Shown here one piece after another: positions 27,578 to 35,800 of a stretch of 64,000 nucleotides of DNA. How positions within the stretch are numbered: position 1 is the first letter of the stretch; each line of letters starts with the position of its first letter. The notes under the pieces are model-generated. The model had not been told where the DNA came from and made no database searches. It saw only the letters and a program-made list of their open reading frames with translations. The stretch is from RGEC01 sp964475595. GTDB lineage: Bacteria; Bacteroidota; Bacteroidia; NS11-12g; UBA955. The translations under genes and the position numbers were made by a program. The stretch is from positions 1 through 64,000 of the forward strand of contig CAYYXG010000013.1 in NCBI GenBank assembly GCA_964475595.1. Direction: 5' to 3'.

Positions 27578-28000
27578 TTAAAAAGGTCTGTTTTTGTTTA
27601 CCCATTCGGTAATATAATCTACAATGGCGGCCATCTCTGTTCCCGGGGGAAACAACCTCGCTACGCCCAGCTGATTGAGTTCATCCGCGTCTTTATCCGG
27701 TATAATACCTCCACCGGTTAGCAAAACATCTTTCATCCCGGCTTTTTGCATAAGGTCCATCACCTTGGGGAAAATGGTATTGTGAGCGCCCGACAATATG
27801 CTAATTCCAACAACATCTACATCTTCCTGCAAAGCCGCCTGAACAACCATTTCCGGCGTTTGTCGCAAGCCGGTATATATCACTTCCATTCCCGCGTCTC
27901 TTAATGCCGCAGCGATTACTTTGGCGCCCCGATCATGCCCGTCGAGGCCCACCTTGGCTACCAAAACACGTATCGGTCTTTTGGGGTGATTTGCATTCAT
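27578..28000 (-). CDS. Stand-alone cobalamin-binding protein (methylmalonyl-CoA mutase C-terminal-like)
   Basis: A 140-residue B12-binding Rossmann domain only. GLDGHDRGAKV provides the DxHxxG motif whose His coordinates cobalt, and SILSGAHNTIFP and LLTGGGIIPDKDADEL complete the binding signature. It is close in sequence to the small or C-terminal part of methylmalonyl-CoA mutase and isobutyryl-CoA mutase, but no large catalytic subunit is in this window. It may be a separate subunit whose partner is elsewhere. It is coupled to a crotonase, which suggests short-chain acyl-CoA metabolism. Confidence 0.92.
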   Translation of the reverse strand: MNANHPKRPIRVLVAKVGLDGHDRGAKVIAAALRDAGMEVIYTGLRQTPEMVVQAALQEDVDVVGISILSGAHNTIFPKVMDLMQKAGMKDVLLTGGGIIPDKDADELNQLGVARLFPPGTEMAAIVDYITEWVNKNRPF

Positions 28001-28027
28001 TTCTATGGCAAAGTTCGTTAATATCTG

Positions 28028-28711
28028 TCAATCCTGAACACGGGTTGCGTCAGAAAGAAATTTTGTGAGTTTTGCGGCCTCGCGCCAAAGTCTCATTAAC
28101 ACTTCCACAGGATCCTGTTCAATGAAAACCTCGGGTTCCATAAGGTGGTGTATGTAAAACTGGGTGTTGTAAATTTCTGCCGAAGCGTTTTTGAAAGCGG
28201 CCAGTTCTGCGGGTATCCTTTTTTGTTTTTCTCCAAGAATCTCTCCAAAAGTGCGTTTAAATTCCTTTTGTGAGATAATTTTAGACCACGCCTCCGGGTT
28301 ATGGGCAATGTGGCGCCTGATGTTCATCAGTTCCTCTTTTCCGGGCATGTAGTACCCGGCATAAAAAGCGCAGTTTTCGGGGCCCGCTTCGAAATAAAAC
28401 CCGTCGGGGCCCAACGATTTCTTTCCCTCTGGAGAAATGATGGCGCTACGATTGAGTTTGTAAGGGGTTTTATCTTTGGAAAACCGGATATCACGGTTTA
28501 TCCTAAATATGCAATCGCCCGGGCGAACTTGAATTGCTGCTTTCTCCTCACGGGTAAACGCTGCTAACAGGGCCGAAACGAGGTTTTCAAAGGGTATTTT
28601 AACCTCTTTTTCATAACGGCCACGGTTTATATCAAACCACCCTTTGTTGTTGTTGGCTGATAGTTCTATAAAAAACTCAAAAAAATCGGGGCTAAGACTG
28701 TGTTGGGGCAT
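28028..28711 (-). CDS. DUF2461 family protein
   Basis: About 227 residues. DUF2461 landmarks are the N-terminal FFIELSANNNKGWFDINRGRYE, then FRINRDIRFSKDKTPYKLN, and GPDGFYFEAGPENCAFYAGYYMPGKEEL. The function of the family is not established. The frame is open to 28735; 28711 (MPQHSLSP) fits the family start better. It overlaps the end of the comB-like gene either way. Confidence 0.88.
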   Translation of the reverse strand: MPQHSLSPDFFEFFIELSANNNKGWFDINRGRYEKEVKIPFENLVSALLAAFTREEKAAIQVRPGDCIFRINRDIRFSKDKTPYKLNRSAIISPEGKKSLGPDGFYFEAGPENCAFYAGYYMPGKEELMNIRRHIAHNPEAWSKIISQKEFKRTFGEILGEKQKRIPAELAAFKNASAEIYNTQFYIHHLMEPEVFIEQDPVEVLMRLWREAAKLTKFLSDATRVQD

Positions 28712-29426
28712 TTTGGTTGTTTTGAATGGTTCCATTCCTAAATTCCGGCAATACTGTCAGCGTGTTCATTTTGAGGCAGGCCTCCAGGTCTGTTTCAATG
28801 TGCAGGGATTTAAACCGGTTTACATGGCTGGCTTTTTGCAAATATCCCTTGAGGTCTGCTGCTGCATTCTTATATAAATCAATGGCGGCAAGGGTTGCAT
28901 CGTCTGTTATTGAAAAGTGGCTTGATAATAACTTTGCCAAATATCCGGCAAAAACAGTGTCTTCTAGGTTAACCTTGTTTTTCCATCCTGCACAAAACAG
29001 CAGTATGTCGCGGTCTTCGGTAATCAGTCGGTCACAGAGCGCTGCTGCATTAAGAAAAGAGCCAACCCAAACACGGCTGGCAGCGGTGCTCATTTGTAAG
29101 GCGCGTGTTCCGTTAGTAGTTGTTAACGCTATTTTCCGGCCGGAAACAATGTCAACGCGGTAATCTTGCGGTGAGTTTCCGATATCAAATCCCGGAACGG
29201 TTTCCCCGTTTCTTTCAGCGGCAGCAATCCAGCCCTGCTTTTGCATGGCCGCAGCTTCCTCCGGGCTGGCCACCGGCAATATTTCTTTAGCGCCGTTGGC
29301 AAAAGCAACGCAAATGGTGGTGGTTGCGCGCAAAATGTCGATTACCACAACCTGCTTTTGGGCTATTTCTTCCTCGTATAGATGAAATAGTGCCGGACTG
29401 ATGATGGTTTCTATCTGATTCTTCAA
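28692..29426 (-). CDS. comB: 2-phosphosulfolactate phosphatase family protein
   Basis: A 244-residue protein. ComB signatures are VVIDILRATTTICVAFANGA near the N-terminus and ALTTTNGTRALQMS in the middle, then LFCAGWKNKVNLEDTVFAG. ComB dephosphorylates 2-phosphosulfolactate in coenzyme M or sulfonate metabolism, but most bacterial members have unproved substrates. It overlaps pth by 4 nt and DUF2461 by 20 nt or more, so it belongs to one compact transcript. Confidence 0.88.
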   Translation of the reverse strand: MKNQIETIISPALFHLYEEEIAQKQVVVIDILRATTTICVAFANGAKEILPVASPEEAAAMQKQGWIAAAERNGETVPGFDIGNSPQDYRVDIVSGRKIALTTTNGTRALQMSTAASRVWVGSFLNAAALCDRLITEDRDILLFCAGWKNKVNLEDTVFAGYLAKLLSSHFSITDDATLAAIDLYKNAAADLKGYLQKASHVNRFKSLHIETDLEACLKMNTLTVLPEFRNGTIQNNQNAPTQS

Positions 29427-29989
29427 CTTGCTGCGTTTATTCGGGTCATGGCGAGACTTTGTGGCATAGTGGCGAAGAGCAAAATAGCATCTGAAGCCCT
29501 GGTAATGTTATTTCTGACAACCTCTTGCTCCTCCGGTTTCCATTTTCCCAGTACAAATTCAGACTGCCTTCCTTTGGGGAAATCGTTGCCTATTCCAAAA
29601 CGGAGTCTCGCATATTGGGTGTGCCCCAGGGTTTCGTTAATGCTTTTTAGCCCGTTGTGACCTCCATCGCTGCCGTTTAACCTCAAACGAAGCTTTCCTA
29701 CGGGTAATGCAAGATCGTCCAGCAAAACCAATAGCTGTGAAGGCGGTAGTTTTTCTGATTGCAACCAATAAGAAACCGCTTTTCCGCTTAGGTTCATGTA
29801 GGTGTTGGGCTTAAGGAGTATGATTGTCCGGCCCTTGGTGGTTATTTTAGCCACCCAACCATGCCTGGCTAAAACCCATTCAGCCCCCTGACCGGCAGCC
29901 AGCGCATCAAGCACATCAAAGCCAATGTTGTGGCGGGTATGTTGGTATTCTTCTCCCGGATTTCCCAAACCAACCACCAGAAATTTCAT
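29423..29989 (-). CDS. pth: Peptidyl-tRNA hydrolase
   Basis: A 188-residue enzyme that frees tRNA from peptidyl-tRNA. LVVGLGNPGEEYQHTRHNIGFDVLDAL contains the catalytic His and Asn, LLKPNTYMNLSGKAV and LLVLLDDLALPVGKLRLRLNGSDGGHNGLKSI are the other signature blocks, and RLRFGIG follows. It overlaps comB by 4 nt (ATGA type). Confidence 0.96.
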   Translation of the reverse strand: MKFLVVGLGNPGEEYQHTRHNIGFDVLDALAAGQGAEWVLARHGWVAKITTKGRTIILLKPNTYMNLSGKAVSYWLQSEKLPPSQLLVLLDDLALPVGKLRLRLNGSDGGHNGLKSINETLGHTQYARLRFGIGNDFPKGRQSEFVLGKWKPEEQEVVRNNITRASDAILLFATMPQSLAMTRINAAS

Positions 29990-29998
29990 GCAGATGCG

Positions 29999-30793
29999 TT
30001 AATGGTTGGGGTCGTTGATGTGATAGTTTTGGGGGAAAACAATGTTGTATTTGCCCTGCTGATCTACCCAGTAACCGGGGGCAATTTTCTTGTCTCGGAA
30101 AAATGCGTATGCTTCTTCTATGTTTTCCCAAAATTTAATCAACTGTGGCTTGTGGCCGTATGTGGTCTTAAGGTGTGCCCAGTTCTTGTTGTTGAACTGG
30201 CAAGGAAAAATATCAATCGGAATTTTCGCTTTCGAACCCTGGTAGTTCTGGGAGAGGATGGTTACCCAGTAAATCTCGTCAATCAAACTGTCTGTCATGG
30301 GAAGACAACCCACACTGGCGCATCCTCCGTGAATGTATATTTCATTTCCGGGATTGTTTTTGTCTGCAAAAACCAGATCGCTTTCGTTGGGGTAAGCCAC
30401 TTTCATACTCAGCCGGTAGTTGCTGTGCGGGTTGAATTTTTCAATGTAGTATAAACCCTCCGGCACCTGAAGGTCACCAAACCTTCTTTTAGGGCCAAGG
30501 TCTCCACTGCTTTGACAAATAGAGTAGGTTTTAATTTTTTTGTAGTTCCTGCTGCTGCTATCTGTTGCCCACAACTCTAGCTGGTCTTCCATTTTAAAGG
30601 CCCTCCAATAGATGTATTTGGGGGTTTCAGAAAGGCCGCTATCGCGGAACATTTTGCGAATCCGGGCCTCTGTCCGGGCCTTGGCAACCCGCACCCGTTC
30701 AAAATTTAACTGTTGCTCTGCTACCGATTGTGCCAACAGTCCTTCGGCGGAGATGGTTGCAAGAAGACCAAAAACAAGTATTATTCTGCGCAT
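29999..30793 (-). CDS. L,D-transpeptidase (YkuD) family protein
   Basis: A 264-residue protein with a signal peptide (to about residue 22, LLAQS). The catalytic motif is IHGGCASVGCLPM, with His155, Ser160 and nucleophile Cys163. It likely forms or modifies 3,3 cross-links or anchors in peptidoglycan; several Bacteroidota members of this shape are poorly characterised. It is transcribed from its own promoter, whose -7 element overlaps the stop codon of the upstream permease gene. Confidence 0.9.
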   Translation of the reverse strand: MRRIILVFGLLATISAEGLLAQSVAEQQLNFERVRVAKARTEARIRKMFRDSGLSETPKYIYWRAFKMEDQLELWATDSSSRNYKKIKTYSICQSSGDLGPKRRFGDLQVPEGLYYIEKFNPHSNYRLSMKVAYPNESDLVFADKNNPGNEIYIHGGCASVGCLPMTDSLIDEIYWVTILSQNYQGSKAKIPIDIFPCQFNNKNWAHLKTTYGHKPQLIKFWENIEEAYAFFRDKKIAPGYWVDQQGKYNIVFPQNYHINDPNH

Positions 30794-30801
30794 GTTAGTT
30801 G

Positions 30802-30809
30802 CAAATTTA
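30802..30809 (-). promoter_or_regulatory. -7 element (TAAATTTG) of the L,D-transpeptidase gene
   Basis: Perfect match on the minus strand ending 8 nt before the ATG at 30793. It overlaps the stop codon of the permease gene. Confidence 0.6.
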
Positions 30810-32000
30810 TAGGGATTGTCCTGATTTTAGTGCCGGATATATTGCACTGCTTATCCCCAATATACCACAAAGCCCGGAAATAAAGAATAAATCTTTGATT
30901 TTTAGGGCTACAGGATATACCGCGGAAATGCTGCTTTGGGTGGTAATAAAGCCGAATTTTTGCTGTAAAAGCACCACCGTTACCCCAATAGCCAGCCCGA
31001 CAAACGTTCCGGTCATTGCCACCATGAGGCCCTCCCTAAAAAACACGGCCTGTATGGTTTTGAGGCGCATGCCAATGTGAGAAAGCAGCTGAATGTCGTT
31101 TTTTTTCTCAAGCACCAGCATACTTAAGGAGCCAAGCAGATTGAAGCTGATCAGCAATAAAACAAAGGCCATCAATGAAAAGGAAACCCATTTTTCTGTG
31201 TTAAACATTTTATACACTGCTCGGTTCTGTTCATATCGATCCAAAACCTGCACCTCCGAACCAAGGATTTCTCGGACTCTTTGTTTTACGCCGGATTGAT
31301 TGGCTCCTTTGGCTGTTTTTAATTCAATACTGCTGATCTCTCCTGTCCTTTCAAATAATTCTTCTGCCCAGCGAATAGGAACAATCAATAATTTATCGTC
31401 TTGTTCTTCGCCGGCCCGGATTATGGCAGAAACCCCAATTTGATCTTCGTTCATTTCCATCTGTGCAACACCCACGCTTTCCCGCCGGGGCGCCATAATG
31501 GTAATGGCGTTGTTGCTGTTGTTGAGGCCCAGCTTATAAACCAACCCCTCCGCAAGCCAGGCAAATGAAGCGCCATCTTTGTTTTCAAGAATCGGGGTGC
31601 CGGCCACCAGCAGGGAGTCTGTTCCCACTACGTTGGACCAGGTTTTCTCAACCCCTTTGATGGTCGCCACTACCTGGTTGTCGGAATATTGCACGATGGC
31701 GTTTTCTTCCAGTGCCCGAGCGGCTTTCTCAACCCCGGGTATTTGGGAGATTTTCTGCAGTTGTTTATCGTCAACAGAAAACACTTTTCCGGCTATCGGT
31801 TGAATTTTGAGATCGGGATAATAGTTTTCATAGGTTTTAAAAATAATGACTTCAAAACCGTTTAATGCGCTAAGCAAAACCAATAATGCGAATGATCCTA
31901 CTGCATATCCCAACACAGATATTCCGGAAATAATATTGACAGAAGATGTATTTTTTTTAGAGAAAAAATACCGTCGGGCTATAAACCGGGAGACATTCAC
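30807..32000 (-). CDS. ABC transporter permease, LolC/LolE (FtsX) family
   Basis: A 397-residue inner-membrane protein with four TM segments: one at about 27-50 (GYAVGSFALLVLLSALNGF) and three C-terminal ones (WVSFSLMAFVLLLISFNLL, MVAMTGTFVGLAIGVTVVLL, FFISGLCGILGISSAIYPA). A large periplasmic domain lies between them, which is the LolCE/MacB topology. The N-terminus FIARRYFFSKKNTSSVNIIS is typical. It probably extracts outer-membrane lipoproteins with an ATPase encoded elsewhere. It starts 9 nt after the rbfA stop. Confidence 0.88.
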   Translation of the reverse strand: MNVSRFIARRYFFSKKNTSSVNIISGISVLGYAVGSFALLVLLSALNGFEVIIFKTYENYYPDLKIQPIAGKVFSVDDKQLQKISQIPGVEKAARALEENAIVQYSDNQVVATIKGVEKTWSNVVGTDSLLVAGTPILENKDGASFAWLAEGLVYKLGLNNSNNAITIMAPRRESVGVAQMEMNEDQIGVSAIIRAGEEQDDKLLIVPIRWAEELFERTGEISSIELKTAKGANQSGVKQRVREILGSEVQVLDRYEQNRAVYKMFNTEKWVSFSLMAFVLLLISFNLLGSLSMLVLEKKNDIQLLSHIGMRLKTIQAVFFREGLMVAMTGTFVGLAIGVTVVLLQQKFGFITTQSSISAVYPVALKIKDLFFISGLCGILGISSAIYPALKSGQSL

Positions 32001-32009
32001 GCTATTGGG

Positions 32010-32354
32010 TCAGTCTTTTTTTATGGACGCTAAAAGTTTGTCGATTTTTGCGGCATATTCTTGACTTTCATCTTCGTAGAATCGCAGTTCAGGCACTTTT
32101 TTTACCTGGTTTTTAACCTTTTTGGCGATTTCCATTCTGATTTCCCTGGCATTGTGTTCAATGGCATCCAAAACCTTCGCCTTGTTTGGAGTATTAAACA
32201 AGCTTAAGTATATCTTGGCCGATGATAAGTCCGGGCTCACCGACACGCCGGATATGGTTACAAACTCTCCTGCTACCCAATCTTTGTGTTGTAAAAACAC
32301 ATCCCCAAGGTCTTTCTGAAGCTGTCTTGCAAATTTATCCTGTCTGAGTCCCAT
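32010..32354 (-). CDS. rbfA: Ribosome-binding factor A
   Basis: A 114-residue KH-type protein of 30S maturation. The N-terminus RQDKFARQLQKDLGDVFLQ, the core TISGVSVSPDLSSAKIYLSLF and the end VPELRFYEDES are the family pattern. Its promoter element ends 4 nt upstream of the ATG and overlaps the aroQ stop codon. Confidence 0.93.
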   Translation of the reverse strand: MGLRQDKFARQLQKDLGDVFLQHKDWVAGEFVTISGVSVSPDLSSAKIYLSLFNTPNKAKVLDAIEHNAREIRMEIAKKVKNQVKKVPELRFYEDESQEYAAKIDKLLASIKKD

Positions 32355-32358
32355 ATTG

Positions 32359-32366
32359 CAAAGTTA
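32359..32366 (-). promoter_or_regulatory. -7 element (TAACTTTG) of rbfA
   Basis: Perfect match on the minus strand ending 4 nt before the rbfA ATG; its first bases are the stop codon of aroQ. Confidence 0.65.
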
Positions 32367-32804
32367 ATGACTTGTTGGGTTGTTGCTTATAAAATAATGG
32401 ATGGCTAGTTCATAGCTCATCAACCCCAGGCCGCTGATAACCCCTTTGCATTTGCCCAACAATAAGTCAGTATGTCTTTCGGGTTCCCGTGCAAGCGGAT
32501 TGCTCATGTGCACGGCAATAACCGGTGTGGTAATGGCTGCTACTGCGTCTGCAATGGCAATGCTGGTATGGGTGTATGCCCCGGCATTTAACACAATGCC
32601 CTTGCAGTTTTCGTCAAGCCCCTGTTGTTGGATGGTATTGATGATTTCCCCCTCTATGTTGGATTGAAAATACGCTATTTCCAACTCCGGGTATTGGGCT
32701 CGAATGTCTGCAAGCCATCCTTCAAAGCTCTCTGTTCCGTACAGGTGGGGCTCCCGGGTGCCGGTAAGATTTAGGTTGGGCCCGTTGATAATAGCAATCT
32801 TCAC
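32364..32804 (-). CDS. aroQ: 3-dehydroquinate dehydratase type II
   Basis: A 146-residue shikimate-pathway enzyme. The N-terminus IINGPNLNLTGTREPHLYG carries the active-site region, although the usual catalytic Tyr loop is shifted to HLYG. SNIEGEIINTIQ, VLNAGAYTHTSIAIADA and VHMSNPLAREPERH are the remaining signatures, with the catalytic His in the last. The start is GTG at 32804, 4 nt after a TAGCTTTG element. Confidence 0.95.
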   Translation of the reverse strand: MKIAIINGPNLNLTGTREPHLYGTESFEGWLADIRAQYPELEIAYFQSNIEGEIINTIQQQGLDENCKGIVLNAGAYTHTSIAIADAVAAITTPVIAVHMSNPLAREPERHTDLLLGKCKGVISGLGLMSYELAIHYFISNNPTSH

Positions 32805-32808
32805 CGTG

Positions 32809-32816
32809 CAAAGCTA
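32809..32816 (-). promoter_or_regulatory. -7 element (TAGCTTTG) of aroQ
   Basis: Perfect TAnnTTTG on the minus strand, ending 4 nt before the GTG start. Confidence 0.65.
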
Positions 32817-32834
32817 TGGCTGTTATAAACAATA

Positions 32835-32858
32835 AAAAAGGGGCAAAAGCCCCTTTTT
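32835..32858 (-). terminator. Rho-independent terminator of the first adhesin gene
   Basis: AAAAAGGGGC / GCCCCTTTTT with a 4-nt loop, 5 nt after the stop codon, followed by a U-run on the minus strand. It is symmetric, so it could also act on plus-strand transcripts. Confidence 0.9.
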
Positions 32859-32863
32859 CTTTA

Positions 32864-35800
32864 TCAGTGCTGGATGATGATTTTTTGCATGATATCGGCG
32901 TTTGCACCGCGTTTTATCTGCACGGCATACACCCCTGAAGGTAACTGACCCGTGGGCAACACCATTCGGCCTTTGTTGACGGTTCTGCGCAATACCTCCT
33001 TACCGGTGATGTCTGTTACAACAATCTCCGTTCCGGGTTCTTCTGCTTCCGCAAACAGCACATAAAGGTTGTTGTCGGCCGGGTTGGGGTAGATCTTCAC
33101 GTTTCCTTCTTCGCTGCTCGCTGAGGCCACCTCGCATATTTCGCTGCAAGAGCTGTTGCCCAGTATATCGGTTTGTCTTACCCGGTAAAATGCGGTTCCC
33201 ACCGGTGCTTGCTCGTCTATCATGCTGTAGCTGCGGGGTGTATAGCTGTTGCCTGCGGCTGGTATAGCGCCAATGCGACGGAACTGGCCGGCTATATTGC
33301 CCCGTTCTACCACAAAACTATCAGACATTATTTCACTGCCGGTGCTCCAAATAATGCGGTTTCGCTGGTCCTCTTCTCGCAAACAGGATAATGCTTGCCA
33401 GTTAACCGGCAGCAGAACCACATCGTCGCCCATAGAGAAGGGAGAGAATGTGCCTGTGTAGCCGCTGTACTTAAGGTTGCGGGTGCGGGTGGCATAGGAA
33501 CCGGCAGACAGCTTGTCCCAGTTATTGCCGTTGTAGTGATATAGGCGGTAGGTGTTGATGGTGCCTGAAACCTCCGGGGTATACCAATCGAATGCCATGT
33601 CTATACCGCTGCCGCTATTGGCCGGGCCGCCGATTTTATCGATGAACCACGTGCGTTTTATACGCGGGGTGTTAAGCGGATTGCCCGTAGAACCACGGTC
33701 ATACACATTGTCTATCAGCCGAACCTGAAAATCATCGGTGGATCCTGTTTTGTTGGTAATGGTTACCGGATTGTAGGACCCGGCCCCCACACAGAATGTG
33801 AAGCTGTCATTGTTGGGAATGCTGGTTTTTAGCTCTCCGTTTCCATCGGTTTTGATGTGGTTGGCTGTGTCAGCGCCCAAAATGTCAGTAACTATAAGTT
33901 TATGGTTGCCCAAATAAATATATTTGGCCGCTCCATTGAAGTTGATGGTGCCCACGGTTCTGTTTCTATCCAATACCAGGTTATACGTCGCGTCGGGGCT
34001 GATGTCAAAGTCTGATCCATTTTCAGCGATAGCATCATTACACCAGTTAGCCTTGGTGCCCCAGTCGGTGCTGGTTCCGCCAATCCACTGGCATTTGTTG
34101 GTGCCATAGATGGTAACACTGCCATTGCTGCTATATGCGGTGTTGCAACCATTGCTTACCTGTACCCTAAACAAGGTGTTTTGGGCAATATTGGCATAGT
34201 TGTATGATTCGGCTGTTATGGCGGTGTTGGTCCAGGTTGTTCCATTGTCTGTAGAGTATTGCCAGGTAAACGTTCCCCCTGTGGCACCGGATAGATTGAG
34301 TGTGCCAGAATTGTTAACGGAACAATGTGCCTGACTTGTAACTTCACCTCCTGTGGGGGTGGCGCCCACTGTAGCTACTACGGTATACCAGTCTGAATAT
34401 ACATCGGATGTGGTGCACGCAGCTGTGTTTACAACGGCTCTGAAATAATGGTTTCCTGCTGTGCTAACCGTTCGGGTTAACGACGTTGTGGTGTTAGAAA
34501 TATCCGTAAAAGACCCACCGGATGTGTTGGTGGTCGTCTGCCATTTTTGTACGGTGCCAACCAGGCCGCTAAGTGTTAATTTGACGCTTTGTCCAGCGCA
34601 CACCTGATTGGTGGTGGCTATCACATCTCCAGCATTTAGTTCCACCACGGTTATTTTTACCGGGGAGGTAACGGTTGTGCAGGTGTTATTTACAACCACA
34701 GCACGGAAGAATGTGGTTTGTATTAAGTTGGTGGCGGTATAGCTGGTGCTGGTGTTTGAAATCGATGTGCTCGTTTCCAAAAAATTATCCGGAGAGGATT
34801 CCCAACGCGCTACTGTAGACCCCCCGGCGTTTCCTGATAATGTTAGCGTTGTGCTGTTGGTGCCACTGCATACGGTACCGCCGCCGCCAGTTACACTGCC
34901 CGTTGCAGGAACGTTTACGCTGATGTTTCTTGTTCCCTCAACTGTTCCCTGCGGGTTGTCTCCGGGCATATCGCCATATTCGATAATGCTGGCAAAATAG
35001 CGGTCGTTGGGAAAGTCATTCCAGGTTTTGCGGTCTGCGTAGATGTGCATGTAGTGCTCTCCATAGGCGCCCACATTGTTGTCGTAAAACCCGGTGTTAT
35101 AGTTGTTGGGTTCGCCGGACTGCCAGCGACAATATCGGCCGGCCGGAATGCTGGGAGAATGATTTCCGTTGGAGAAGTTTACCCCTTTTTCAGGCCCGGT
35201 TACCCAATGGTACTTGCCTTCTGCTGCCGACTGGTTTGCGTATTTTGTATACCCTACAGCAGCATTGATAAGCTTATAGTTGTCTGTGCCTCCCATCCAG
35301 GTATTGTAACCTATCATCTGACTGATGTAGGCGTTTTCTTCCGCTGAGGTTATTACCACCAAATAGCCCTGTCTGCCGTAAAAAGATTTCGATGCGGCAT
35401 AATCTCTGGCTTGTGTCCAGTTTTTCTTGGCACTCACATATTCATAATAATGCCCGTTAAAATAGTTGTAAAAATTGGTGCTGGCGGTAAAGCTCACTTT
35501 TCGGGTTTCAGGATTACAGGTGGCCGATGTGGTTTGAAGGGTTACGGTTCTTAAGAAGGTTTGCCAGTTCGCCGCCGAGGTCGTTCCTGTAAAGGTGATG
35601 CTCCTTCGCTGGGTGCTAAAGCCACTGGTGGTAACCCCTGATGGTAGAGAGCCTGTGTAGGAAAGGACATCCCCGCTGGAATAGTTTTCGCTGATGGTTA
35701 CAGTAAAGCCGGTAAGGTTGCCCGAAAAACTCATTGTTAAAGCAGGATCTACCGCTGTAGCGGTATTGTTGGTAACGTTTAGCGTGGCTCCGGAAATCGT

